In this document: positions 15,349 to 24,517 of the stretch, one piece after another
Layout: each line of letters opens with the position of its first letter
How positions within the stretch are numbered: position 1 is the stretch's first letter
Virus record (IMG/VR): IMGVR_UViG_3300010413_000064
Coordinates: 1 to 43,400 of that record
Origin: a virus
Reading direction: 5' to 3' (one strand)
Length of the DNA stretch: 43,400 bases
Translations under genes and position numbers: made by a program
Notes under the pieces: model-generated
Seen by the model: only the letters and a program-made list of their open reading frames with translations
What the model was told of the DNA's origin: nothing
Databases searched by the model: none

Positions 15349-16890
15349 CTAAGTGCCTCCAAATGATGTTGTTGATTTAGGTGCCAAGGCATTATCGTGA
15401 CCCTTCAGATCGTAATAGATCTTTAGACCCAATTCTTCCGCATAAGTATCTTCATGCCGACGTTGGGCGAATACATCTTGCCACTCTTTTCCAGTTGTAG
15501 CCAGCTCAATAGCATACGTTGACAGCCCAGCGTTAATACGCATCATTGCGGCTTCCGTCTCCGCTCTCTCATCAATTTGACCCCACGGAGAACCAATCCA
15601 AGTAGCCTCTTTTATATAGTTGAATTTAGTTTCGTACTGCAATCTTGTGATTGGGAGCTCACCTCTTAAATAGGCCTCTTCTAACACCATTTCGTAGATT
15701 GGCTGACAAAACTTTTCTGCGAACCATTTTCGGTAATAAGCAAACTGACGACGAGCTTCAAGTAGGGCTGCACGAGCTGATGAATAGTTGGTCTTACTGA
15801 AATCTTTGACCAGCAACTCATATGGCATTCCTATACTCATACCAATAATCCGAAGGATCGATTCGACAAAGGTTCCGAGAGATTCATTACGTTTTGGATC
15901 TACCACATTAATCGACTCACCTGGAGCAAGGTAATTAATGACACCAGGTTCGATATCTTGGATCCTATCACCAGTTCCATATTCCGTATCTGACATCATT
16001 GCCTGTGCAGCGGTGATAGGGTCAGTTTTCTGAATGAATACTGACAGACACGCAGAGACGCGAGCACTAACAAGTTCGGCTTCGAGATATTCTCCTAATT
16101 CTTCGAATTTATCAAGGAGCGGAGCAAGCTTAGGGATTCCACGAGTTTGATTGGGGCGCTGACTCTCGAAGATATGTAGTACCATAGGACGGCCTTTACT
16201 ATCTCTAGCTTGGACGGAATGTGGCCGGAGCTCAGAATATTTGCCACCGAACTCTCGTTTCTTATAGATTTTAAGCCAATATTTAGTTGGACTACCGTCT
16301 CCATCGAATGTGATCCCATTAACAGTTTGAGGATCTGGAGTCCAATTTGTATCAAGCTCTTCAGATTCAACCATCTGAAGGCATCTACCATAGGGCCTCC
16401 AATCTGCTTCATTCCACGTTGGAATGATTATCGCCTCACCATCGATGAGAATCTTACTAAAAGCTAAGCGCTGAAACTCATCGAAATTAAGGATGTTAGC
16501 TTTATCAGCATAGCGTTTCCAGCCATTGAAAATATCTTCTGCCTTCTCACGAATTTTTGTGGCTTTTTCCTCAGAGATACCAAGATCAGAAGCTTTTATT
16601 GAGGACTGGACTTGAAGACCAGCACCAATAACACTCGTCATGAATGTATCGATTACCGCATTGGCTACAGGATCATTGCGAACCAGATCACGGGAACGGT
16701 AGCGTAGGGTATTTAATTCATAGACTGGCGGAGTCGTATCCATCATGGATGACGTGATCCAGTCAGAGCGCAAACGGTTCTGCGACGCCCCGCTATAATA
16801 CCTATCCGTGTTAAAGTATTTTGCACTTTCTTTATCTGGTATCGCTTTCTTGCTGCCTAAGAGGCCAGATATGAAAGTTTTAATACCCAT
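15349..16890 (-). CDS. Portal protein, lambda gpB-like family
   Basis: A 513-residue protein. Typical portal features are the early RSRDLVRNDPVANAVIDTF segment, the GEAIIIPTWNEADWRPYG strand region, the clip/stem helices (FEELGEYLEAELVSARVSACLS) and ILRIIGMSIGMPYELLVKDF, followed by NYSSARAALLEARRQF, a hallmark of lambda-type portals. It forms the dodecameric ring through which DNA enters and leaves the head. The start at 16890 has GGGAGATACT just upstream; an ATG at 16905 is less likely. It overlaps the gpW-like gene by 11 bp. Confidence 0.9.
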   Translation of the reverse strand: MGIKTFISGLLGSKKAIPDKESAKYFNTDRYYSGASQNRLRSDWITSSMMDTTPPVYELNTLRYRSRDLVRNDPVANAVIDTFMTSVIGAGLQVQSSIKASDLGISEEKATKIREKAEDIFNGWKRYADKANILNFDEFQRLAFSKILIDGEAIIIPTWNEADWRPYGRCLQMVESEELDTNWTPDPQTVNGITFDGDGSPTKYWLKIYKKREFGGKYSELRPHSVQARDSKGRPMVLHIFESQRPNQTRGIPKLAPLLDKFEELGEYLEAELVSARVSACLSVFIQKTDPITAAQAMMSDTEYGTGDRIQDIEPGVINYLAPGESINVVDPKRNESLGTFVESILRIIGMSIGMPYELLVKDFSKTNYSSARAALLEARRQFAYYRKWFAEKFCQPIYEMVLEEAYLRGELPITRLQYETKFNYIKEATWIGSPWGQIDERAETEAAMMRINAGLSTYAIELATTGKEWQDVFAQRRHEDTYAEELGLKIYYDLKGHDNALAPKSTTSFGGT

Positions 16891-17119
16891 AGTATCTCCC
16901 ACCATCGCTTACGCGGCGAAATCTTGCCTTATTCTGGAATCCTCCAGGACTATTTAATAGATCATACTGATCCAGTAGATTGCTTTCATATTTCATCAAA
17001 TAATCCAAACGCGCTCTAACTACGCTTCCTGCTTGCGTAGTTAGTTCCTGGCTAGTCAGTACTTCGCTAATAGCTGATTGGACTTCTTCGATCCTTTCCT
17101 CGAGGGTCTTTATTGCCAT
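16880..17119 (-). CDS. Head-tail joining protein, gpW-like
   Basis: A 79-residue protein between large terminase and portal, the exact position of gpW in lambda. It has the two-helix pattern LEERIEEVQSAISEVLTSQE and SVVRARLDYLMKYESNLL. The small beta hairpin of the family would be the TQAGSVV region. The ATG follows AAGGAG at good spacing. It overlaps the downstream portal and upstream terminase genes by about 10 bp each, so the three are coupled. Confidence 0.75.
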   Translation of the reverse strand: MAIKTLEERIEEVQSAISEVLTSQELTTQAGSVVRARLDYLMKYESNLLDQYDLLNSPGGFQNKARFRRVSDGGRYYGY

Positions 17120-19047
17120 TGTCTTCTCCTTAACCAGCCTCCTTGAGTTCTGCGCTTAACGTCGCTCAAATATCTGGATTGCTGTTTTAGATCTTCATCG
17201 AATTGCGCAAATTGCTCATCTACTTTGGTGACTCCTACTTTATCTTTGACCATGCGCAATCCTCCTCCAAATTGTGGATCGATAAGTGCAAGGTTGTAAA
17301 CACATGTATCGAGGTAGTCATTACGCTTAGAGATCTTTTTCCATTCCCATTTTCCTTTTTTATCGACAACTTTCTTTTCTGCGCTTAGGTGTTTAAACCA
17401 GTCGTTTCCAGTATCACTATGGAAGAACAGCCTTTGTGAATCTCCATCGTCTTGGGCAAGGCGCCAGAAGAGAGTATCTTTAAACTCATCGACATTAAGG
17501 TGGTATAATGCAAGTCCACCTGGCATTGCTTTACCTGAGGGCATTTTATCGAGTATGGATAACTTAACGCGCATTCCGGCAGATTGAATTCCCATTCCTT
17601 TGATTCCGAAGATTTTTCCTCTGCTGTGCTGCCTAATGAATTCATATGTTGCCTCCGTTTGGCTGAATAGGCTACCATCTTCGCCTTGACGTGTATTACC
17701 TCCGGTGTCTATTGCAGCCCGCCAAATTCCCATAGTTTGGTCTGAACCATTAATGGGGTATTCGTTTTTGAAGACTAGGTCTTTAACTTCATTGTATGTG
17801 CTTAGAAGTCCGTAATGAATCATCCAGCCTGTTCCCTGTTTATCCCAAGCGAATACACTGTAATAAAATCGATCGCGTTGAACGTCTATTCCAGCAGTAA
17901 GTACAACAGCGGTTTCAGGGACAACGACTGGTGCAAGCTCACATACATTCCGTTTCAGTCCTTCAGTCTCAACGCCTACACTATCCTCGGCCCATTCTTC
18001 TGCCAACCAACCTGTGATAAAGTTCTTGAGTTTTGTCCTGTCTCCTCGGCATTCGAGGAATTCATACGCAATATCACCCCATTTCAAATCGAGGGAGTTA
18101 AGAGAGTTAAGTCTAACCCCAATCGAGGTGATGTCTTCTGGAACTGGCGTTTCGTCTGCTCGCAACCACTTACCAGCGCGGAGCATCTTAGGTTTAGCAT
18201 AATCGTCGATTGCCCCTTCGCAATACGGACACTGATAGAATGCATGCTTTCGGGCTTGGATCCAGAACTCTGGGTCGTCTTTATCAGTGACATCAAAAGG
18301 GAACTTATCCTCTCCGAACTTAAGGTTTCCAAATTCAAGCACTTGAAGCTTTCCGCAATAAGGACAAGGGATATAGTACTCAGCTTGAGATTCACAACTT
18401 TGGTGATATTTCGCAATTGGACTATCCTCAACAGATGGGGATGAGACCATCACTATCTTCTTGGTATACGGAAAAGTCTTTGTTCTATCAATGAGATACT
18501 TAACAGGATCACCAGCCGTAAGCGTTGAGGGCCAGTCTTTGAGTTCGTCAGCAAATACGACCTCAACAGACGAGGAGCTAAGCTGTGACGATGACTGCGC
18601 AGAAGCAAGGTAAAGTACGCCACCAGCATAATGTTTTTCTGATATCTTCCATTTCTTTAATTGTAGGTTTTTCAGGATAGGGGAAGCTTGCACCATCGGA
18701 TCAATTCTGGTCGCACTAAACCGCTCCACTGATTCTGAAGTTGGCAGGGCGAGCATTATTGGTCCAGGGCGCTCTGCCATTGACCATGCAAGCATGCACA
18801 TCATTGCATTGGTCTTACCTATCTGTGTCCCTGCCTTAAAGACTATCATTCTGACTTTCGGTGCCGAAAACCAGTCCATGAGTTGCCGCAAGTACGGGAC
18901 TCGGTCATTATTGAAAGGTTGTCCCGCAGCCGGGGAGTCGAACGGAGTCATGATACGATACCGCTCGGCCCATTGGCTAACGGTTATTTCAGAGCTCGGC
19001 TTCAAAGCCACGATTTCATCTTTAAGTATCTGACTTTTGATTTTCAT
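17110..19047 (-). CDS. Terminase large subunit, GpA family
   Basis: A 645-residue packaging motor and nuclease of the lambda gpA type. The ATPase part has VFKAGTQIGKTNAMM (about residue 75, Walker A region) and SVEVVFADELKDWP (Walker B-like with catalytic Glu). A Zn-binding-like pair of CxxC motifs follows (CPYCGKL; CPYCEGA). The nuclease part has VLTAGIDVQRDRFYYSVF with the conserved Asp. I place the start at the ATG at 19047, since the frame upstream overlaps a 53-residue Zn-finger gene. GpA-family terminases act on cos sites, which fits the paired genome ends. Confidence 0.9.
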   Translation of the reverse strand: MKIKSQILKDEIVALKPSSEITVSQWAERYRIMTPFDSPAAGQPFNNDRVPYLRQLMDWFSAPKVRMIVFKAGTQIGKTNAMMCMLAWSMAERPGPIMLALPTSESVERFSATRIDPMVQASPILKNLQLKKWKISEKHYAGGVLYLASAQSSSQLSSSSVEVVFADELKDWPSTLTAGDPVKYLIDRTKTFPYTKKIVMVSSPSVEDSPIAKYHQSCESQAEYYIPCPYCGKLQVLEFGNLKFGEDKFPFDVTDKDDPEFWIQARKHAFYQCPYCEGAIDDYAKPKMLRAGKWLRADETPVPEDITSIGVRLNSLNSLDLKWGDIAYEFLECRGDRTKLKNFITGWLAEEWAEDSVGVETEGLKRNVCELAPVVVPETAVVLTAGIDVQRDRFYYSVFAWDKQGTGWMIHYGLLSTYNEVKDLVFKNEYPINGSDQTMGIWRAAIDTGGNTRQGEDGSLFSQTEATYEFIRQHSRGKIFGIKGMGIQSAGMRVKLSILDKMPSGKAMPGGLALYHLNVDEFKDTLFWRLAQDDGDSQRLFFHSDTGNDWFKHLSAEKKVVDKKGKWEWKKISKRNDYLDTCVYNLALIDPQFGGGLRMVKDKVGVTKVDEQFAQFDEDLKQQSRYLSDVKRRTQGGWLRRRQWQ

Positions 19048-19183
19048 TGTTTGTGCACCATAGCTTTTCCATGCATTTGTTGCAGAAAGTACTACGCTGA
19101 TCACCATTAAAATGTAGTATCACTGGTATCCATTTAAATTGAGTATCTTCTTTTATTTGGTCACAACATACACATTTTCTCAT
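19022..19183 (-). CDS. Small CxxC Zn-finger-like protein (53 aa)
   Basis: A 53-residue protein from ATG 19183 that overlaps the exonuclease stop as ATGA and the terminase start by 26 bp. It contains C4-x2-C7 and C34-x2-C37 (MRKCVCCDQ and FCNKCMEK), a four-cysteine Zn-binding layout shared with two other small genes (29058-29222 and 42889-43047). Function unknown; such proteins often contact host or phage nucleic-acid enzymes. Confidence 0.65.
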   Translation of the reverse strand: MRKCVCCDQIKEDTQFKWIPVILHFNGDQRSTFCNKCMEKLWCTNNENQKSDT

Positions 19184-19953
19184 AAGTAATCATTGATCCT
19201 TTCCGGGGTCCAAAGTCTGACTTTTTGTTTTTCCCAGTCGTAGTCCCTATGGCGTAAGATCCATGCGAGCCTCCCTTGTGATAACATATATTCTGCGGGA
19301 TCCTCGTGTCCCTGCTTCTCAGCGAGTTCAACAATCTTTTCCCAAGCGATCGATAGAGGAGTTAGCTCGGTTATAAATGCCTTTGCCTTCTTTGGACCTA
19401 TTTGCATGATTCCCTTAAATCCGTCAGCTGAATCTCCGATAAGACACTGGTATAAAAAGAAACGAATACTTACTTGACGGGATACCCGTTTATACATGTT
19501 TTTTTGTGGGTTATACGTCTCTCCGTCAAGTGAGGTTACATCCTTATCCCAAGACACCACAATTCGACGAGTAGTCCGATTAGGATCCGTAGCCATAAGT
19601 CCAAGGAGGTCATCTGCCTCCAAACAGGGCTCCGTAATAACGTCATAATTTTTTTTCAATACAGTATGCATGGCATTGAGACCTATCGGTTTTTTGCTTT
19701 CTTTTCGATTGTGCTTGTACGTATCACAGACTTGGGTAAGCCTGAAATTTTCTTCACGGGGACACGACAGAGCAATAGTCACCTTGTCAGCATTCCACTT
19801 TTCACGCTGTTCTTCAATCCTACTTTTTAGCACCGTAGCACCAAGATCCTCATCGAATTCATATTCCCCTTCGACAAATGGGTTCTCCTTTTGCAAGGCA
19901 ATTGAGGTTGAAAAAGCGTATAGATCTCCATCAATTAATAGTTCTGTCTCCAT
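19180..19953 (-). CDS. 5'-3' exonuclease, T7 gp6-like
   Basis: A 257-residue flap/5'-3' exonuclease of the PolA N-domain family. Metal-binding motifs are visible: LIDGDLYAF at the N-terminus, EADDLLGL (about 114), SWDKDVTSL (about 134), and GDSADGFKGIMQIGPKKA (helix-hairpin-helix). It should remove RNA primers and degrade host DNA, as gp6 does in T7. It lies right after a 16-bp inverted repeat and before the small Zn protein and terminase genes. The start has a modest GGA ribosome site. Confidence 0.85.
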   Translation of the reverse strand: METELLIDGDLYAFSTSIALQKENPFVEGEYEFDEDLGATVLKSRIEEQREKWNADKVTIALSCPREENFRLTQVCDTYKHNRKESKKPIGLNAMHTVLKKNYDVITEPCLEADDLLGLMATDPNRTTRRIVVSWDKDVTSLDGETYNPQKNMYKRVSRQVSIRFFLYQCLIGDSADGFKGIMQIGPKKAKAFITELTPLSIAWEKIVELAEKQGHEDPAEYMLSQGRLAWILRHRDYDWEKQKVRLWTPERINDYL

Positions 19954-19996
19954 TCATTTATCCAATTGCTTCGTTTGGTTGTACCACATTCGTGCA

Positions 19997-20044
19997 GGTA
20001 ATAGTATTACCCAACTATAATTGTACCTTAGTTGGGTAATACTA
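19997..20044. repeat. 16-bp perfect inverted repeat (intergenic hairpin)
   Basis: Arms TAGTATTACCCAACTA (20002-20017) and its exact reverse complement (20029-20044) enclose an 11-base loop. The left arm also lies inside a second dyad, GGTAATA-G-TATTACC (19997-20011). It occupies most of the 104-bp gap between the 72-residue Zn protein and the exonuclease. No U-run follows on the minus strand, so a simple terminator is unlikely. An operator, RNA processing site or replication signal are the options. Confidence 0.8.
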
Positions 20045-20057
20045 CCAATTTTAATAT

Positions 20058-20276
20058 TTAATTAATTGGAATCAGAGAAATAGAGCCCTTTCGTACAAGA
20101 TCATATTTATGTGCACATTTACCACATACAATACCTGTTTCTCCGGCACTCGGGCCATCGATAATGTCAACTGTAATATATTTCCAGGTTTTATGTTGGC
20201 AACTATTACATGTTGCGTACCACAGAAATCTAGTCTTTAGATGCTTACAGTTACGTTTTACATTGTGTGTATCCAT
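20058..20276 (-). CDS. Small Zn-ribbon-like protein (72 aa)
   Basis: A 72-residue protein starting at ATG 20276, preceded by AGGAAAGGG. It carries two CxxC motifs, ATCNSCQHK and IVCGKCAHK, separated by about 28 residues, plus an upstream Cys/His pair. It sits 22 bases after the DNA polymerase stop and before the inverted repeat. No enzyme domain is recognised. Confidence 0.6.
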   Translation of the reverse strand: MDTHNVKRNCKHLKTRFLWYATCNSCQHKTWKYITVDIIDGPSAGETGIVCGKCAHKYDLVRKGSISLIPIN

Positions 20277-20298
20277 TGCTAACCCTTTCCTGGTGTAA

Positions 20299-22149
20299 TT
20301 AGTGTGTTTCTGCCCAATTACCCCCGATTTTCGCCTCTCCATCAAGAGGGCATTTGAACCGCAGATCTATACCAGCTTTACGGATGGCCGCGACGGATAA
20401 TTCCTTACATCGTTCGGCTTTATCCTCGTCGATTTCTATCTGATATTCATCGTGGATATTAGCTACAAACTCATAATGTTTACCCGGGATCCATCCTTCT
20501 TCTTGGAACATAAGATCTGCATTAATTAAAGCCTGCTTCATAATTACCGCACCGGCCCCCTGAATTAATAGATTAAGCGCTGAATGCTCGCTACGTGGGG
20601 TGTATTCCCTACCGTCTAGGCCTTTCAGTACGCGTTGTTTCTTATTCGGGTGACTCATCCGATTAGATATAATATTTTGTAGTTTTCGTAAAGCAGGTAC
20701 TTTAAGATAAAACGATTCTTTTAATTTCTTACCAACTTTAGCTAAATGATCACTATTGGCCCTAACTTTAGAGTTATCACCAGATTCAACTATCTGCCCT
20801 ATTTTGGCATCACCAGCTCCATAGATGAATGCATATATGAATGTTTTTGCCTGATTACGCGTAGCCAGACCAGCAGCTTCTTGGTTAGTGGTATGAATAT
20901 CTCCTTCGAGAATCTTACGGGCATATTCGCCACCATCAAATCCGGCGAGATAATGAGCTAAACCTCGAAGTTCGAGCCCACTTGCATCGCATCCAACCAA
21001 TTTTTTCCCAGCGGGGACTCTAAAAAGCGAACGCGATTTCTCTCCATAGGGTGAATAAACAGCAGGGACCTGAGCCACATTAGGGCTACTATGTGTACAC
21101 CTACCACTAACAGCACCATTAGTATTAACTCTACCATGAATTCTGCCATCCTTTCCAACAGCTTTGAGCCATGCTTGATTTCCATCAGCCAGCATTCCTA
21201 TACGTTTTGTCAACAGAAGATATTCTGACAGGAGCTTTGCCTCCGGAAAATCCATACTTTCAAGCACTTGCTCATTAATAACCGGTATGCCAGTCTCGGT
21301 GAGTTGAGTAGGAATCCAGTTGTATTTTTTACGAAACCGCTCAGCGATATGCTGACGCGAATTAGGATTAAACTCTTGGTAATCGATCTTACAATATTCC
21401 GCACCCTTTACCAGACCATCTCTCTTACGGTTTACCTTTGAGGTAAAGACCTTTCCATTATTCAATGGAACGATGATGGTAGGGAACACTTCTTTCATTT
21501 TGTCGGCTATCTGAGATTGACGTTCACGAATCTCAACCATTAGATCAATCGCGGCGCGTTCATCGAACAGAAAGCCGTGACGCTCTTGACGTGAAATAAT
21601 CCACGCGAATCCGAGCTCAAGATCGATTGCCTTTTGGGAGTAGTTTTTATTGAGAATCATCTGGTATAGGGCGCATAGTACATTGACGTCCTGTATACAG
21701 TAATCTTCCATCTCCTGGGACCAATGATCCCAAGCGTTCTCTCGCTTTCCGTATTCACCCTTCCTTACGCCCAGACGATATCCATAAGCTTCTAGCGAGT
21801 GCGAACCAATAAGGCGCGCTGGGAGTTTCTTAGTTTTTGCACGGCCATAGTCATGCTCTCTAATGTTCGGCCAAATCAGCCGGCCAAGAACCAGAGTATC
21901 GATGACCTTTCCCTGAGGCTTGAATCCATAGAGCATATCAAGCGCGGGCACGTCGAAACCGAAGGCGTTATGGGCCACGATTTCATCAGCTTCCTCAAGC
22001 ACTCTAACGACCTGCTTCATTTTAACAGGATCGTTAACGTTCCCAATTAATACATTATTAGTACCAAATTCTTTTGCAACTATGCAATGCATACGATCTA
22101 ACTCGTCAAGCAAAGCGTTCGTTTCAATATCAAATATCCACGTAGCCAT
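20299..22149 (-). CDS. DNA polymerase, family A (T7-like) with 3'-5' exonuclease
   Basis: A 616-residue replicative polymerase. Proofreading motifs are intact: FDIETNALLDE (Exo I), AHNAFGFDVPALD (Exo II) and YCIQDVNVLCALY (Exo III). Polymerase motifs follow: VGCDASGLELRGLAHYL (A), NQAKTFIYAFIYGAGDAKI (B) and ANIHDEYQIEID (C). T7 polymerase has 704 residues; the shortfall of about 88 is close to the size of the T7 thioredoxin-binding insert in the thumb, so this enzyme may lack it. A strong AGGAGG site precedes the start. The gene follows an HNH endonuclease gene by one base. Confidence 0.93.
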   Translation of the reverse strand: MATWIFDIETNALLDELDRMHCIVAKEFGTNNVLIGNVNDPVKMKQVVRVLEEADEIVAHNAFGFDVPALDMLYGFKPQGKVIDTLVLGRLIWPNIREHDYGRAKTKKLPARLIGSHSLEAYGYRLGVRKGEYGKRENAWDHWSQEMEDYCIQDVNVLCALYQMILNKNYSQKAIDLELGFAWIISRQERHGFLFDERAAIDLMVEIRERQSQIADKMKEVFPTIIVPLNNGKVFTSKVNRKRDGLVKGAEYCKIDYQEFNPNSRQHIAERFRKKYNWIPTQLTETGIPVINEQVLESMDFPEAKLLSEYLLLTKRIGMLADGNQAWLKAVGKDGRIHGRVNTNGAVSGRCTHSSPNVAQVPAVYSPYGEKSRSLFRVPAGKKLVGCDASGLELRGLAHYLAGFDGGEYARKILEGDIHTTNQEAAGLATRNQAKTFIYAFIYGAGDAKIGQIVESGDNSKVRANSDHLAKVGKKLKESFYLKVPALRKLQNIISNRMSHPNKKQRVLKGLDGREYTPRSEHSALNLLIQGAGAVIMKQALINADLMFQEEGWIPGKHYEFVANIHDEYQIEIDEDKAERCKELSVAAIRKAGIDLRFKCPLDGEAKIGGNWAETH

Positions 22150-22150
22150 A

Positions 22151-22546
22151 TCATCCTCCTATTTTAATCCACCAGCACCCCATGTGAACGTCACGCTCAC
22201 CAGTTAGGCACTTAGTAATATTTGCCTGCGTAAAGCCCCCACGCTGAGCTTCTGCCAATGAGGGCCAGATTTTTAACAGGCCATGATATGGATGAATCTG
22301 AGCTACCATAACACTGTGTGCATTATTCTTTTTAGTCGCTCTCTTATTCCCTTCTAAATGTATCTGCATATGTTCTATACGAGTTATCAAAACGAGATGA
22401 TCCGTATTCAAACAATGCGTATTGAAGCATGTATGATGGAGTACATATCCCTCTGGTATGCTTTCGAGTCCGTTTTCCATTCTATACATGAATGCGTGGG
22501 CTTTCTCCTGCTTACCTTTCTCGTTTTGGGGTCTCCAATAATTCAT
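22151..22546 (-). CDS. HNH (homing-type) endonuclease
   Basis: A 131-residue protein with the HNH core GYVLHHTCFNTHCLNTDHL followed by VLITRIEHMQIH, including the double His, the Asn and the final His, plus a C-terminal DNA-recognition-like helix (WPSLAEAQRGGFTQANITKC). I place the start at ATG 22546, which overlaps the DUF3310 stop (ATGA) and has GGAAAG 8 bases upstream. Free-standing HNH genes are common invaders next to phage DNA polymerase genes. No intron or split in the polymerase is visible. Confidence 0.8.
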   Translation of the reverse strand: MNYWRPQNEKGKQEKAHAFMYRMENGLESIPEGYVLHHTCFNTHCLNTDHLVLITRIEHMQIHLEGNKRATKKNNAHSVMVAQIHPYHGLLKIWPSLAEAQRGGFTQANITKCLTGERDVHMGCWWIKIGG

Positions 22547-22737
22547 TTTGAAATTCTTTCCAGTTCTTTTTCGATATACCATTTAGCCTTCTTCAGATCC
22601 TCGATGGCATCTTGCTTAAGGCCAGCCCGCCAAATATACTTCATCGCATTCCCGAGACAGAAGTTCATGTGCTGAACAACGTCGATGCATTCAACTCCGC
22701 TCGGGTGCGATGTGTAATGAGGCGGATGGTTTACCAT
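22543..22737 (-). CDS. DUF3310 protein (T7 gp1.7-like)
   Basis: A protein of 64 residues from MVNHPPHY. The pattern HPPHYTSHPSGVECIDVVQ, FCLGNAMKYIWRAG and EDLKKAKWYIE is the DUF3310 signature, the family of T7 gp1.7, described as a nucleotide kinase. The start is uncertain: ATG 22737 lies two bases after the primase-helicase stop with no ribosome site, so coupling is likely, while ATGs at 22761 and 22770 would add up to 11 residues. Confidence 0.8.
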   Translation of the reverse strand: MVNHPPHYTSHPSGVECIDVVQHMNFCLGNAMKYIWRAGLKQDAIEDLKKAKWYIEKELERISK

Positions 22738-22738
22738 G

Positions 22739-24409
22739 TCAGAAGTCGCTAAAGTCGTCATTCGTTCCATCCACTATTTGCGGTTTAGTTGCTATATCAT
22801 CAAATTCATCAGGCTCAACAGGCGTTGGTTTGAAATCGTCGCTGAGCTCTTCTAACCGATTTGTTGTTTTGTTGAAAAACAGCTTGAACGTTTCGCCAGT
22901 AGCTTGACCAGTGTAACGGTCTTTGAGGATCCGGAATGTAGACGTGTGTCTCTCCGTGTCGTCCTCTGCTTGCTGGTCGCGCTCCAAGGCCCAAAGTGCA
23001 TCAGCCCATTGGCCAATGGCTCGAGATCCTCTGAAGTGCCTGATAGTGACTCTCCCGCCTTCTTCGTGCGAAGACTTGGAATCAGTTGTCGAAAGGTGGC
23101 TAATAAGGAACAACGTGAGCTTGAGCTCTCGTACCATACTAGCCAGCTTTGTCATAATCATATCAATTTCACGACGTTCGTCAAGTTTAGGGTCACCTGA
23201 AGTAAGAGCAGCAAGATGGTCAAGAAAAATGTAGCGAACGCCGCATGACACCACCAAGTATCTGATTCTGCTTTTGATTTCTTCAAATGAAGTAGAGCCA
23301 TAATGATTAAACAGATAGAATTTACCAGAGCCAAATAACCTATCAAAATATCCACGCTTTTCCTCCAATCCTACCTGCGATGTTGGTAGGTGTAATGGCT
23401 TATTTGCCATAATTGACATCATACTCAGCGCGGTCATGTTATTTTGCTCTTCGAGGAACAATAGACCAACCTTTTTTTCGTGCTCCATTGCCAAGTGATA
23501 CGCTATCTCTTTGTAAACAGTAGTTTTACCAAGTCCGGTCCCGGCTCCAAGCACATATATTTCGCCTTCGCGAATTCCATACATGAGTTTAGTAAGTTTG
23601 TCGAAAGGGTAGGAAAGCCCCATATCGATAGGATGTTCAACATCCTCCCATAGATTAGCGGCATTAACAATTCCACTAGGTATAAACTCCTTTGCTTGCC
23701 AAATAGAATTGATAAGTTCGTTAGTCCGACCTGCCACCAACATTTCGTTGGCGTCTTTAAGAGGCATTTGACCAATTTTAATTTTGCCGGGAGACAGTAG
23801 CGTAGAACACTTCTGGGCTGCATCTCGTCCGACATCATCCATATCAAAAAGAAGTATAACGTTCTCAAATGACTCTAAGTAATCAAGTTCTTGCTTGAAG
23901 ATCTTCGGGGCATTCTGAGCTCCATGTGGTAAAGAAACGACGGGCCATTTGTTTCCCTGCGCTTGAGATACGGAAAGGGCATCTATCTCTCCTTCAGTTA
24001 CGACGAGCATCTTACCGCCAGACTTCCAAAGATGTTGTCCATAAAGTGGGGCTTTTCCACCAAGCCATACGAACTTCTTGTCCTTCGTTCGAAGCTTCTG
24101 ACCGACGAGTTCGCTATCTTTATAATAGTTAGCAATCTGGACTGGATTTCCCATATATTCGCCAATTTTGTATCCCCATTTTTCGCATGTATCTTGATGC
24201 AACCCCCTACTTGGCAGTTGTCGGCACTTACCAAGTACTGGTTTAAACCCTTTTGACATAGTCATTACCTTAACAGTTGATGTGCCTGTTTTATGGCTTC
24301 TCCCGCAGCTAAAACAATACGTATGATCACTGTATCCACTGAGGGCATCGCTACTCCCACAATCGGGGCATGGTAAATGTGCCGATCTCAAAACACTATC
24401 TTCACCCAT
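22739..24409 (-). CDS. Primase-helicase, T7 gp4-like
   Basis: A 556-residue bifunctional replication protein. The N-terminus has a Zn motif (PCPDCGSSDALSGYSDHTY with CFSCGR), then a TOPRIM primase core (VVTEGEIDALSVSQ, about 120; LLFDMDDVGRDAA, about 175). The DnaB-like helicase follows, with GAGTGLGKTTVYKEIA (Walker A), YIFLDHLAAL (Walker B), LFLISHLSTTD and FRGSRAIGQWADALW. The C-terminus is acidic and ends DDFSDF, as expected for polymerase contact in the T7 system. AAGGAG precedes the ATG. Confidence 0.93.
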   Translation of the reverse strand: MGEDSVLRSAHLPCPDCGSSDALSGYSDHTYCFSCGRSHKTGTSTVKVMTMSKGFKPVLGKCRQLPSRGLHQDTCEKWGYKIGEYMGNPVQIANYYKDSELVGQKLRTKDKKFVWLGGKAPLYGQHLWKSGGKMLVVTEGEIDALSVSQAQGNKWPVVSLPHGAQNAPKIFKQELDYLESFENVILLFDMDDVGRDAAQKCSTLLSPGKIKIGQMPLKDANEMLVAGRTNELINSIWQAKEFIPSGIVNAANLWEDVEHPIDMGLSYPFDKLTKLMYGIREGEIYVLGAGTGLGKTTVYKEIAYHLAMEHEKKVGLLFLEEQNNMTALSMMSIMANKPLHLPTSQVGLEEKRGYFDRLFGSGKFYLFNHYGSTSFEEIKSRIRYLVVSCGVRYIFLDHLAALTSGDPKLDERREIDMIMTKLASMVRELKLTLFLISHLSTTDSKSSHEEGGRVTIRHFRGSRAIGQWADALWALERDQQAEDDTERHTSTFRILKDRYTGQATGETFKLFFNKTTNRLEELSDDFKPTPVEPDEFDDIATKPQIVDGTNDDFSDF

Positions 24410-24418
24410 TATCTCTCC

Positions 24419-24517
24419 TTAATGCAGAAACATTAGGCAAGCTAACACTCGCAGGGCCGGCATCACAAGCCCTAAAATGATGACCCATCCCATAATATTT
24501 AAAATGGTTTCCATCAT
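24419..24517 (-). CDS. Tiny membrane protein (32 aa)
   Basis: A 32-residue reading frame (MMETILNIMGWVIILGLVMP then ALRVLACLMFLH) with one hydrophobic helix over nearly its whole length. It has one of the strongest ribosome sites in the window (AAGGAGGTGGA), which is the main reason to call it. It ends just before the primase-helicase ribosome site. Function unknown. Confidence 0.5.
   Translation of the reverse strand: MMETILNIMGWVIILGLVMPALRVLACLMFLH

Noticed and set aside
17815-18444. 209-codon plus-strand open frame
   Set aside because: Lies entirely opposite the large terminase, whose motifs are unmistakable; no ribosome site.
20002-20010. TAGTATTAC, identical to the nonanucleotide origin of circoviruses/nanoviruses
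   Set aside because: There it lies in the loop of a hairpin and works with a Rep protein; here it is in the stem, and no rolling-circle Rep gene exists in the window.
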